Part shown: piece after piece, positions 39,769-46,969 of the stretch | How positions within the stretch are numbered: position 1 is the first letter of the stretch | Layout of the letters: each line of letters opens with the position of its first letter | Source of the DNA: JBAYJS01 sp041664985 | GTDB lineage: Bacteria; Patescibacteriota; Patescibacteriia; Buchananbacterales; UBA6539 | NCBI GenBank assembly: GCA_041664985.1 | Contig: JBAYJS010000001.1 | Span: 1 to 50,433, forward strand | DNA: 50,433 nucleotides | Reading direction: 5' to 3' | Notes under the pieces: model-generated | What the model saw: the letters and a program-made list of their open reading frames with translations, nothing else | Databases searched by the model: none | Told to the model about the DNA's origin: nothing | Translations under genes and position numbers: made by a program

Positions 39769-41197
39769 ATGACAAAAAATTAATTGCAGTTTCAATTCGG
39801 TTTAAGCTTTCTTTTTTGCCCAAAGCCTCGGCAATTTCAAATGGTCCGGGCGAATTTTTCAGCCCTGATAAAGCAACTCGCATCGGCCAAAGCATATCCC
39901 CTGTTCCTACGCCCTTTTGACTGATTAACTCTTTAATTTCTTTTTCCAAATCTATTGACTGCCATTTTTTATCAGCTAGGTCTGAAAGTTTTTCCTTTAA
40001 AGCTTTTAAATTATCAGCAATTTCTTTTTGACTTAATTTTTTCCAAAGCAAAAGCTCGGTTTCGTACTTTGGCTGAGTAAAGAAAAATTGGGTATTGGGT
40101 ACGATGTCTTCAAGTTTTTTGATTCGATCTTTTTCGGTAATAACAATTTTTTCCAGAGTTTTTGAGTCAGTTTCGATCCCCGCAGCGGTAAAATATGGTT
40201 GGCAAAGTTTGGCCAACTCAGCGGCTGATTTTTCTCGGATGTAATGGCCGTTTAACCAGTCTAGTTTTTGGACATTAAAAACAGCGCCGGATTTGTTTAC
40301 TTTTTCCAGACTAAAAGCCTTGATCATTTCGGCAAAATTAAAAATTTCTTGCTCAGTTCCCGGATTCCAACCTAAAAGTAAAACAAAATTCAATAAGGCT
40401 TCAGGCAAATAACCCTTTTTTAAATAATCTTCAACTGCCACGTCGCCTTGGCGCTTGGATAATTTTGAATGGTCGGAATTAAGCAATAAAGGCAGATGGG
40501 CAAATTCGGGTGCTTGCCAGCCAAAAGCCTGATAAAGCAAAATGTGTTTGGGTGTTGACGGTAGCCATTCTTCTCCTCGAATAACGTGGCTGATATTCAT
40601 TTCGTGATCGTCAACTATTGAAGCTAAATGATAAGTTGGAAAGCCGTCTGATTTTAAAATAATTTGATCATCCAAGGTGTTATTGGCAAAACTGACTTTG
40701 CCGCGAATCAAATCAGTAAATTCCGTTACGCCGGTTTTTGGCATTTTAAAACGAATGACATAGGCAAGACCAGAGGCAATTTGTTTTTTGGCAATTTCCG
40801 GATCTAAATCGCAGCACTTGCCGTCGTACATTGGTGGTAATTTTTTGGCAGTCTGAATTTGGCGCAGCTGATCAAGCCTTTCGGGAGTACAAAAACAATA
40901 ATAGGCTTTACCCTCTTTGACCAGTTGTTCGGCGTATTTTTTGTAAATTGCCAATCTTTGTGATTGAATCATCGGCTTTTTATTTTCCCAATTCAAACCA
41001 AATTTTTTCAGGACAATTTGCAGACTTTCCACAGCACCCTCAACTTTTCGGCTTTGGTCGGTGTCTTCAATGCGTAAAAGAAATTGGCCGTTATTTTTTT
41101 TGGCAAAAAGATAAGCGTATAAAGCCGTGCGCAGTCCGCCGATATGCAAAAAGCCGGTTGGACTGGGTGAAAAACGAGTGATTATTTTTTCAGACAT
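39767..41197 (-). CDS. gltX: glutamyl-tRNA synthetase
   Basis: Class I synthetase charging tRNA-Glu (possibly also tRNA-Gln in organisms using the transamidation route). The start at 41197 (MSEKIITRF) is preferred to a TTG four codons earlier, giving 476 residues. The HIGH motif appears as HIGG in SPTGFLHIGGLRTALY, and the KMSKS loop as KLSKR in SDHSKLSKRQGD. A zinc-like CFCTPERLDQLR and YDGKCCDL segment lies in the acceptor-binding region. It stands alone on the minus strand between cassettes E and F. Its stop codon falls inside the T-run of the convergent terminator. Confidence 0.96.
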   Translation of the reverse strand: MSEKIITRFSPSPTGFLHIGGLRTALYAYLFAKKNNGQFLLRIEDTDQSRKVEGAVESLQIVLKKFGLNWENKKPMIQSQRLAIYKKYAEQLVKEGKAYYCFCTPERLDQLRQIQTAKKLPPMYDGKCCDLDPEIAKKQIASGLAYVIRFKMPKTGVTEFTDLIRGKVSFANNTLDDQIILKSDGFPTYHLASIVDDHEMNISHVIRGEEWLPSTPKHILLYQAFGWQAPEFAHLPLLLNSDHSKLSKRQGDVAVEDYLKKGYLPEALLNFVLLLGWNPGTEQEIFNFAEMIKAFSLEKVNKSGAVFNVQKLDWLNGHYIREKSAAELAKLCQPYFTAAGIETDSKTLEKIVITEKDRIKKLEDIVPNTQFFFTQPKYETELLLWKKLSQKEIADNLKALKEKLSDLADKKWQSIDLEKEIKELISQKGVGTGDMLWPMRVALSGLKNSPGPFEIAEALGKKESLNRIETAINFLS

Positions 41198-41202
41198 ATT
41201 TT

Positions 41203-41231
41203 TTGACAATGGTTAGGTTATTTTGTAAGAT
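41203..41231 (+). promoter_or_regulatory. cassette F promoter
   Basis: TTGACA (41203-41208), 17-bp spacer, TAAGAT (41226-41231). It is divergent from gltX, whose start codon is only 6 bases away. Confidence 0.75.
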
Positions 41232-41278
41232 ATTAGCTCCGGGTCAAAATTTACATAATGATTGGAGGGTTTGCACCC

Positions 41279-41587
41279 ATGGATTTACAGTCAGCAATTA
41301 AGGCGGCAGAGGATTTGGTCAGGAGGGCTGCCGAGAAACAGAGACTTGGATTTGCAGTTTCTGACCTTGCTAGTTTTTCTGCTATTTTTCAGGTCGCCAA
41401 AGCCGGTCAAGGATCAATCACGTTGATTAATCTAGACGCCGAGGTTGAGGGTCAACCTGGTTTGAAAATCCAGGTTATCGACTGGCAGCGCCCTGATGGT
41501 GAGGTTTTTCGGTTTCATTATTGGACCTACGACAATCTGGCGGTGGAACTGGCCAAAGTTGGTATCGAATTACCTGCTGCCGACTGA
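41279..41587 (+). CDS. hypothetical protein of cassette F (102 aa)
   Basis: A 102-residue soluble protein: an amphipathic helix at the N-terminus (LQSAIKAAEDLVRRAAEKQ), then a beta-rich middle (GSITLINLDAEVEG and LKIQVIDWQRPDG) and a final helix. I recognise no family. GGAGGG lies 9 nt before ATG 41279, so this start is chosen over an in-frame ATG at 41258 that precedes the ribosome binding site. The unit contains nothing else, with promoter upstream and a strong terminator 15 bp after the stop. The fold pattern (helix, strands, helix) is compatible with a small compact domain. Confidence 0.75.
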   Translation: MDLQSAIKAAEDLVRRAAEKQRLGFAVSDLASFSAIFQVAKAGQGSITLINLDAEVEGQPGLKIQVIDWQRPDGEVFRFHYWTYDNLAVELAKVGIELPAAD

Positions 41588-41601
41588 TCGGCAAACTGTT
41601 T

Positions 41602-41634
41602 AGGCTTCATCTTTTTAGGTGAAGCCTGTTTTTT
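41602..41634 (+). terminator. cassette F terminator
   Basis: AGGCTTCA (41602-41609) and TGAAGCCT (41620-41627) form a perfect 8-bp stem, followed by GTTTTTT. The last codons and the stop of convergent wecG lie within the hairpin. Confidence 0.9.
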
Positions 41635-42353
41635 ATGATTAAGAACGGAAAAACTATTACTGCATTAATAATTCTTTGCCACCTGGTTGGTTCTTTGATT
41701 AGGCGGTAGAGCCATTCCAGGCCGATTTTTCGTAAATATTCTGGGGCTCGCGGCACGGTTTCGGAAATATAATCAAAAGCGCCGCCAACGCCCATGGCCA
41801 ATCTAACCGTTGGCAGTTTGTCTAAGTGATAAAAAATCCATTCTTCTTGTTTAATTTGGCCCAAAGCCACAAAAATGATTTGGGGAGCGGCTTGATTGAT
41901 TTGGTCGATCAGCTCCTGATTGATTAGTTGCGGATCAGTTATTTCTCCCCCGCTTTGGCTGCCGGCGATTTTTAAATTGGGAAATTCCTGTTTTAAAACT
42001 TCAGCTGTTTTTTCGGCTACTGATTTGCCGGCACCAAGGAAATAGACTGAACAACTTTTTTGTTCAGCTAGCTGGCAAATATACCAGATTAAATCAACGC
42101 CGGTAATGCGCTGTAGCCTTTGGCCCAAGAATTTAGCGGCATAGGTCAGGCCAACACCGTCAGCGGTTGCGATATCGGCATAGTTTAAAATCTCTTTAAA
42201 CTTTTTATTTTTTTGGGCAGCAACCAAAAATTCCGGATTAGGCGTAACAATATAATGTGGATCAGTTGAATCCAAAAATTTATCAATTTGAACTAAAATT
42301 TCCTGCAAAGACAAATCATCTATTTTTACACCTAAAATTTCGACTTTGGCCAT
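41607..42353 (-). CDS. WecG/TagA/CpsF-family glycosyltransferase
   Basis: A 248-residue GT26 enzyme that transfers a sugar such as N-acetylmannosaminuronate or N-acetylmannosamine to a lipid-linked acceptor. It has YIVTPNPEFL near residue 35, TADGVGLTYAAKFLG, the donor-site GVD, VYFLGAGKSVAEKTAEVL, IIFVALGQIKQEEWI (usually ALGxPxQE; here Ile-Lys), GVGGAFDYISETVPRAPEY and IGLEWLYRLIKEPTRW. The C-terminus is basic and hydrophobic, suiting membrane association. With the GT2 genes at 10891-14347 it indicates a surface glycan pathway. A 45-residue basic ORF lies just upstream. Confidence 0.93.
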   Translation of the reverse strand: MAKVEILGVKIDDLSLQEILVQIDKFLDSTDPHYIVTPNPEFLVAAQKNKKFKEILNYADIATADGVGLTYAAKFLGQRLQRITGVDLIWYICQLAEQKSCSVYFLGAGKSVAEKTAEVLKQEFPNLKIAGSQSGGEITDPQLINQELIDQINQAAPQIIFVALGQIKQEEWIFYHLDKLPTVRLAMGVGGAFDYISETVPRAPEYLRKIGLEWLYRLIKEPTRWQRIINAVIVFPFLIIKNRLHLKR

Positions 42354-42362
42354 AGGTTTAAA

Positions 42363-42500
42363 TTAACCTTTTTGCCGCGGCAAAGGCTGGCTGTATTGAA
42401 AACGCTGAAATTCCTGCGGTCCGTCAGCTCGATAGCGGCTTTTAGTGCGGTAGCGAGTCACCTTGGTTTTATTATATTTTCGAGAAGAATGATCGCGCAT
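42363..42500 (-). CDS. small basic hypothetical protein (45 aa)
   Basis: A minus-strand ORF of 45 codons between thpR and wecG, beginning MRDHSSRKYNKTKVTRYR. It is rich in Arg, Lys, Tyr and Gln and has no hydrophobic segment, so it resembles small ribosome- or RNA-associated proteins, though no family is recognised. It is 16 bp after thpR and 9 bp before wecG, consistent with a three-gene minus-strand transcript. There is no ribosome binding site, only an A/T leader, as for the native genes around it. Confidence 0.5.
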   Translation of the reverse strand: MRDHSSRKYNKTKVTRYRTKSRYRADGPQEFQRFQYSQPLPRQKG

Positions 42501-42516
42501 AATAAATAAATAATTA

Positions 42517-43071
42517 TTAATATTTCAAATTATAACTGGCTAAAATTTTGTATTCCGGGCCAATTGAACTTAACTGACTTGCCATTAGTTCAATGCTGGT
42601 GACTGGAATTTCCAATTTTGGCGGGTCAAAATTATCCGGTTTGAAAATGATTGGGCTTTTAACCCGAGCTAAAGTCAAGTGCGGCGTCCACGGCCGATTT
42701 TCGGTTTTGATGCCAATTTTATTTAGTTCCTCCCCTACTTTGTTTTGCAAAAGGCTAAGACTTTCATTGCCGATTTGTTGGCCGGATAAATAAATAATTT
42801 TTGGCTCATTTAAATTGGGAAAAGCGCTAATTTTATCGGTTAAAAGTTTAGCGGTTTTAAAATCTTTGACTTGATTTTCTAAAATATCCTTAACCGCTTC
42901 AATCTGTGAATCACTTAAATCCCCTAAAAAATGTAAAGTCAGATGGGCGGTTTTGGTCTGAACACCAGTGACGGAATTTTTATAATATTTTTTTAGCTTT
43001 AAAGTCAGATCGTCAATTTCTTTGACGGCAGCTGGCAAAAGATTAATGGCAATAAAACAGCGCTTGGACAT
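42517..43071 (-). CDS. thpR: RNA 2',3'-cyclic phosphodiesterase (2H family)
   Basis: A 184-residue 2H phosphoesterase (formerly called 2'-5' RNA ligase, LigT). The two catalytic HxT motifs are both HLTL: TAHLTLHFLGDL near residue 46 and PHLTLARVK near 132. The N-terminus RCFIAINLL is the usual opening strand. It hydrolyses 2',3'-cyclic phosphate ends of RNA, for instance tRNA halves, although the physiological role is not settled. Length and motif spacing are typical. It heads the wecG transcript on the minus strand. Confidence 0.92.
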   Translation of the reverse strand: MSKRCFIAINLLPAAVKEIDDLTLKLKKYYKNSVTGVQTKTAHLTLHFLGDLSDSQIEAVKDILENQVKDFKTAKLLTDKISAFPNLNEPKIIYLSGQQIGNESLSLLQNKVGEELNKIGIKTENRPWTPHLTLARVKSPIIFKPDNFDPPKLEIPVTSIELMASQLSSIGPEYKILASYNLKY

Positions 43072-43119
43072 AGTAATATTTTAGCAGATTTTTTTAATAA
43101 TTTCCAGTATTTTGAAGAT

Positions 43120-43152
43120 AAAAAAAAGACCTTACTAATACTACGTAAGGTC
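43120..43152 (-). terminator. cassette G terminator
   Basis: On the minus strand GACCTTAC and GTAAGGTC form a perfect 8-bp stem (plus 43128-43135 and 43145-43152) with a 9-base loop, followed by eight T's. Confidence 0.9.
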
Positions 43153-43162
43153 GCCAATGAAC

Positions 43163-43720
43163 TTAATCGCCACCTCCAAGGTGCATCAAAATGCGGACGC
43201 ATTTTTGGGGGTTGCGGTTGTACGCTGCCAAGAAATAGCACCTTAGCCACGTATCGTCGCCACAAACTGTTGGCCAGTAAGCTCCTGGAACCTTGCTGTG
43301 GCATTCGATCTCCGCTTCGGTCATGTCCCTGACCGAGCTAGGATCGACTAAGTAAGAGTCCCAGCCCCCGTTCCAAAGGATCGGGGCGAACTGGGCTTGG
43401 CCCAAAAACATGCTGATCCGAGCCCGGCAAACGTCCTGATTGGCTGGCTCCATGATGCCAAATGCCCATCCCCAAAGATATTCTGGGGAGCATTTCGTCC
43501 TGTCGGGGACGAAAATGTCCTCTTCTAGTCCAAAGACTGTAGAGCGGGCATAGGCAAACCGGAAGCCGGCAAGATACTTTTCCAGGTCTCGGTTCCTAAT
43601 CTTTTGGGCCAGTTTGGCGCGCTCTTTTGTCGCGCCTTGGCCGGGGCCAAACTTTTGGTCCAGCGCCGCCAACCGTTGCTCGTAAGTTCTGCCTACATTT
43701 GTCTCTCCCTGTTGGGCCAT
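43163..43720 (-). CDS. hypothetical protein of cassette G (185 aa), GC-rich
   Basis: A 185-residue soluble protein with no recognised domain. The first 50 residues are charged and helical (YEQRLAALDQKFG, KERAKLAQKIRNRDLEKY). The remainder is rich in aromatic residues with six or so cysteines (KCSPEYLWGW, DVCRAR, IECHSK, TVCGDD, RCYF, KCVR), which could form a metal site or disulfides. An ideal AGGAGG lies 7 nt before the ATG. Composition is clearly richer in GC than thpR downstream. It has its own promoter, structured leader and terminator. It is not related by eye to the protein in adjacent cassette H. Confidence 0.75.
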   Translation of the reverse strand: MAQQGETNVGRTYEQRLAALDQKFGPGQGATKERAKLAQKIRNRDLEKYLAGFRFAYARSTVFGLEEDIFVPDRTKCSPEYLWGWAFGIMEPANQDVCRARISMFLGQAQFAPILWNGGWDSYLVDPSSVRDMTEAEIECHSKVPGAYWPTVCGDDTWLRCYFLAAYNRNPQKCVRILMHLGGGD

Positions 43721-43740
43721 CGCTTTTCCTCCTATCGTTA

Positions 43741-43789
43741 GACAGGAGAATCAGCAATTAGCCAATCTAATTGCACATTTCATCCTGTC
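43741..43789 (-). promoter_or_regulatory. nested hairpin in the cassette G leader
   Basis: GACAGGA (plus 43741-43747) and TCCTGTC (43783-43789) enclose GCAATTAG (43754-43761) and CTAATTGC (43767-43774), both perfect inverted repeats. It lies between the promoter and the ribosome binding site and may stabilise or regulate the mRNA. Confidence 0.55.
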
Positions 43790-43813
43790 ATAGTGAATTG
43801 AAAAGAGCTTTGT

Positions 43814-43842
43814 AATATATACTATAATTATGTTTTTGTCAA
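43814..43842 (-). promoter_or_regulatory. cassette G promoter
   Basis: On the minus strand TTGACA (43842-43837), 17-bp spacer, TATATT (43819-43814). It begins 9 bp after the terminator T-run of cassette H. Confidence 0.8.
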
Positions 43843-43850
43843 GTTATAAT

Positions 43851-43886
43851 AAAAAAAAGACCCTTGGTTTAAATTCCCGGGTCTTT
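43851..43886 (-). terminator. cassette H terminator
   Basis: On the minus strand AAAGACCC and GGGTCTTT (plus 43856-43863 and 43879-43886) form an 8-bp stem followed by T's. Confidence 0.88.
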
Positions 43887-43909
43887 GTCCGAATGATTTT
43901 GATTGTTGG

Positions 43910-44341
43910 CTATATGTCTAAAGCCTCAAAAACGGCGGCCTTTTTCTCCTTTGTGGAGATGTTTTTAAGAGAGGTTTTAAAATCAACATCTCTTATGACC
44001 TGGCCGGTAACAGCGAGTAGTTCAAGGGCCTGTTTGAGATCTGAGTAATTCTTAGACAACACTGCCTCTCCGGCTCGTCGCGCGACTTGGAATCGTACAT
44101 CCCTTTTGGCGTGGGCCTGTATGGTTCGGAAATCTTCCCAAAGAATTTTCTCGCCCCGACGAGTCTTAATGGTGCGGGCCTCAACTGGGTTCAAGAGTTG
44201 AATGTAACGGCCTTTAGTCTGGCCTTGCTTTCCTAAGGCTGAATCTACTCCAAGTAGTCGCTTCTGGCTAAACCAAACGGCGGTTACTTGTACAGACCCA
44301 ATCTTTCCCCGCCTTTGAAGGTGCGATACTTTAGTTGACAT
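43910..44341 (-). CDS. hypothetical protein of cassette H (143 aa), basic
   Basis: A 143-residue basic protein without signal peptide or membrane segment. It begins STKVSHLQRRGKIGSVQVTAV, of which the first part is Lys/Arg-rich, and has strand-like segments (LLGVDSALGKQG, RYIQLLNPVE) and helical ones (KQALELLAVTGQVIRD). Nucleic acid binding is plausible from the charge but unproven. The start at 44341 is fixed by AGGAGG 8 nt upstream; a longer frame up to 44464 would include the promoter region and ribosome binding site. No family is recognised. It has its own promoter and terminator, in tandem with cassette G. Confidence 0.72.
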   Translation of the reverse strand: MSTKVSHLQRRGKIGSVQVTAVWFSQKRLLGVDSALGKQGQTKGRYIQLLNPVEARTIKTRRGEKILWEDFRTIQAHAKRDVRFQVARRAGEAVLSKNYSDLKQALELLAVTGQVIRDVDFKTSLKNISTKEKKAAVFEALDI

Positions 44342-44429
44342 GGCTGTATCCTCCTGATTTAAAGGTTTCTGCCATTTGTCCTGTTGCTGCCCAGTGCAGT
44401 GACGAATCGGACGTTGTTTGTCATAATAA

Positions 44430-44458
44430 TTTATATAACAAAAAAATATTTTTAGCAA
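44430..44458 (-). promoter_or_regulatory. cassette H promoter
   Basis: On the minus strand TTGCTA (44458-44453), 17-bp spacer, TATAAA (44435-44430). The -35 is weaker than in the other cassettes. Confidence 0.6.
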
Positions 44459-44552
44459 CAGCAAAAAATAAAAAAAGTTACGGTCTTAAATTATTACCAA
44501 GATGCTTTGAAAGTATTATATAAAAAAACTTATGATAATTACAAAATTGTAG

Positions 44553-44558
44553 TATAAT
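44553..44558 (+). promoter_or_regulatory. -10 box of the AmrS-like gene
   Basis: A perfect TATAAT ending 10 nt before the ATG at 44569, giving a leader of only a few bases. No -35 is evident. Confidence 0.5.
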
Positions 44559-44568
44559 AATTGTATAT

Positions 44569-45588
44569 ATGAAAGAAGCATTATTCTATAAAAAATTGGA
44601 AGATAATAAGGTCAAATGTGAGCTTTGTCATCAGTTTTGCCAGATTATGTCCGGTAAGCGCGGCTTGTGCGGCGTGCGGGAAAATTCAGGCGGTACTTTG
44701 CAGACTTTGGTTTATGGTAAAATTGCATCAGCCAATATTGATCCGATTGAAAAAAAACCGTTTTTTCATTTTTTGCCCGGTTCCCAGGCTTTTTCCATTG
44801 CCACGGTTGGCTGTAATTTTTCCTGCGCGAATTGCCAAAACGCCGATATTTCCCAGTCGCCAAAAGAAAAATTAAAATTTTTGTCGCAAATGCCAGGCTC
44901 GGAAGCGACGCCGGAGCAAGTGGTAAAACTGGCTTTGGAATCAAATTGTCAAAGTATTGCCTACACTTATACCGAGCCAACCATTTTTTTTGAGTTTGCT
45001 TTGGATTGTATGAAGCTAGCCAAAAAGAGCGGCTTGAAAAATGTCTGGGTTTCCAATGGCTACACTAATTTGCCGGCTTTGGAAATGGCTAAGCCTTATT
45101 TGGACGCGGTTAATGTTGATTTAAAGTTTTTTTCCGAAAAAAATTATCAAAAAATTTGTGGCGCGAAACTCCAGCCGGTTTTAGATAATTTAATTTGGTA
45201 TAAACAAAATAATATTTGGTTGGAAATTACGACTTTGTTAATCCCGACTTTAAATGAAGGTAGTGATGAACTGACTAAAATTGCCAGGTTTATTAAAGAC
45301 CAATTGGGCGCTAATACGCCCTGGCATGTTTCGGCTTTTTTTCCGCAGTATAAATTAAATAAAATTCCCGCAACCGTACCAGCCGATATTAAAAAAGCTT
45401 GGCAAATCGGCCGGGCAGTCGGACTGAATTATGTTTATGGCGGTAATATTTTTGGTCAGCAAACCGAAGATACGAGCTGTCCGGCTTGCGGCCAAACTGC
45501 TATTTCGCGGCAAGGTTATCAGGTAAAGCGTTTTGATAATAAGGGATTGTGCCCGTTTTGTGGGGCCAAAATTGATTTAATAATTTAA
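44569..45588 (+). CDS. amrS: AmmeMemoRadiSam-system radical SAM enzyme
   Basis: A 339-residue radical SAM protein. The iron-sulfur cluster motif CNFSCANC is at residues 82-89 (CxxxCxxC). It is preceded by a cysteine-rich N-terminal segment (KCELCHQFC and RGLCGVREN) that is characteristic of this PflA-like family, and followed by TYTEPTIF and a C-terminal zinc ribbon (SCPACG and LCPFCG). The system is named for co-occurrence with AMMECR1 and Memo proteins; its substrate is unknown. A Memo-like gene lies two genes downstream, separated by a secreted protein gene. No AMMECR1 gene is present in the window. Confidence 0.9.
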   Translation: MKEALFYKKLEDNKVKCELCHQFCQIMSGKRGLCGVRENSGGTLQTLVYGKIASANIDPIEKKPFFHFLPGSQAFSIATVGCNFSCANCQNADISQSPKEKLKFLSQMPGSEATPEQVVKLALESNCQSIAYTYTEPTIFFEFALDCMKLAKKSGLKNVWVSNGYTNLPALEMAKPYLDAVNVDLKFFSEKNYQKICGAKLQPVLDNLIWYKQNNIWLEITTLLIPTLNEGSDELTKIARFIKDQLGANTPWHVSAFFPQYKLNKIPATVPADIKKAWQIGRAVGLNYVYGGNIFGQQTEDTSCPACGQTAISRQGYQVKRFDNKGLCPFCGAKIDLII

Positions 45589-45604
45589 ATTAAAATAACT
45601 CATC

Positions 45605-46942
45605 ATGAAAAAAAACCTTTTGTTCTGTTTTTTTATTTTGGCTTTATTGCCGCTGCCGGCACTGGCTGGCTATTCTTTTAATCCCCACTTTATAATCACC
45701 GATGAAGAAATGACTGACCATACCTCAATGTCAGTTTCGGAAATCCAGCGGTTTTTAGATCAAAAAAGCAGCGGGATTGCCAATCGATATTTTTTGGATT
45801 ATCAAAATTTAAATAAAAAAGCCGCTGAAATTATTTGGCAGGCCGCTCAAGAAAGTAAAATTAATCCTAAAATGCTTTTGGCAACTTTGCAAAAGGAACA
45901 AAGTTTAATCGGCGATCCGTCCCCAAGCCAAAACCAACTTGATAAGGCCATGGGTTATCGTTGTCCGGATAGTGGCGGATGCAATCCCCGAGCCGCGGGC
46001 TTTGGCAAGCAAGTTGACGGTGCGGCTTGGCAATTTCGGCAATATTTTGACAATCCTTTTAATTGGCATTTTCAAGTTGGCAATAGCTATGTGGTTGATA
46101 ATACTTATCTGATCGCGCCGGTTAATCAGGCAACCGCGAGTTTATATAATTACACGCCGCACTATTCCGGTAATCAACATTTTTGGCAAATTTGGCAAAG
46201 CTATTGGGGTAAAGATTATCCGGACGGTTCGCTTTTAAAAACCGAAAAAGATCCCGGGGTTTGGTTTTTGCAGTATGGTATTCGCCGGCTGATTTCTTCA
46301 TATTCGGTTTTATTGTCTCGATTTAATCCTAAAAAGATTTTAATTGTGACTGAGGCTGATTTAAAAAAATATGAGATTGGTCCGGCAATAAAGTTTCATA
46401 ATTATGCTTTGATTCATCTGCCTTCGGGTAAAGCTTACCTTTTGGTTGACGATAAATTACATTATATTGACAGTGAAGAAACTTTCCGAGTTTTAGGCTT
46501 TAATTGGGAAGAAGTCGTTGAAGCCACTGAAGCGGATTTGGCCGGTTACGGCTACGGTGATAATTTGACGGTCAAAAGCGCTTATCCAACCGGAACTTTA
46601 TTGCAAAATACCGCCACTGCTGAAATCTTTTTTGTCCAAAATGGCATTAAGCAACCGGTTTTGGCCAAAGAAATTATCACTTCGAATTTTGGCAAAAAAA
46701 CCATAGTTAAAGCCTTGGCGGCAGAATTGGAAAAATATACACTTGGCGAGCCTTTGAAATTCAGGGATGGTGAATTGGTTAAAAGTACTTTAGACTCAAA
46801 AGTTTACGTAATCTCTGACGGTTATCGGCGCTGGATTAAAACCGAAGAGGCGTTTAACAAGTTTGGGTACAAATGGTATAATGTGATTAATACTGACCAA
46901 AAAGCGATTGAAATTCAGCCTTTAGGTCAAGATATAGAGTAG
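45605..46942 (+). CDS. secreted lytic-transglycosylase-like protein with C-terminal repeats
   Basis: A 445-residue exported protein. A signal peptide (about residues 1-21, ending PALA) is followed by a lysozyme-like domain whose likely catalytic glutamate is E98 in LLATLQKEQSLIG, with GYRCPDSGGCNPRAAGFGKQ downstream and aromatic helices (FWQIWQSYWG). The second half consists of several repeats of about 55-60 residues with the pattern G-x-L-hydrophobic followed by (V/I)YxIxDGxxxxI (LPSGKAYLLVDDKLHYI, NTATAEIFFVQNGIKQPV, LDSKVYVISDGYRRWI), probably cell-wall or glycan binding. Similar architectures occur in secreted wall-acting proteins. It lies between the AmmeMemo pair, 16 bp after amrS. Confidence 0.78.
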   Translation: MKKNLLFCFFILALLPLPALAGYSFNPHFIITDEEMTDHTSMSVSEIQRFLDQKSSGIANRYFLDYQNLNKKAAEIIWQAAQESKINPKMLLATLQKEQSLIGDPSPSQNQLDKAMGYRCPDSGGCNPRAAGFGKQVDGAAWQFRQYFDNPFNWHFQVGNSYVVDNTYLIAPVNQATASLYNYTPHYSGNQHFWQIWQSYWGKDYPDGSLLKTEKDPGVWFLQYGIRRLISSYSVLLSRFNPKKILIVTEADLKKYEIGPAIKFHNYALIHLPSGKAYLLVDDKLHYIDSEETFRVLGFNWEEVVEATEADLAGYGYGDNLTVKSAYPTGTLLQNTATAEIFFVQNGIKQPVLAKEIITSNFGKKTIVKALAAELEKYTLGEPLKFRDGELVKSTLDSKVYVISDGYRRWIKTEEAFNKFGYKWYNVINTDQKAIEIQPLGQDIE

Positions 46943-46969
46943 AGTTTAAAAGTTTTTAACTTTTATTTT

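Noticed and set aside
43993..44184. 63-codon minus-strand frame inside cassette H
   Set aside because: It is an internal out-of-frame shadow; the AGGAGG at correct distance belongs to the 143-residue frame starting at 44341.
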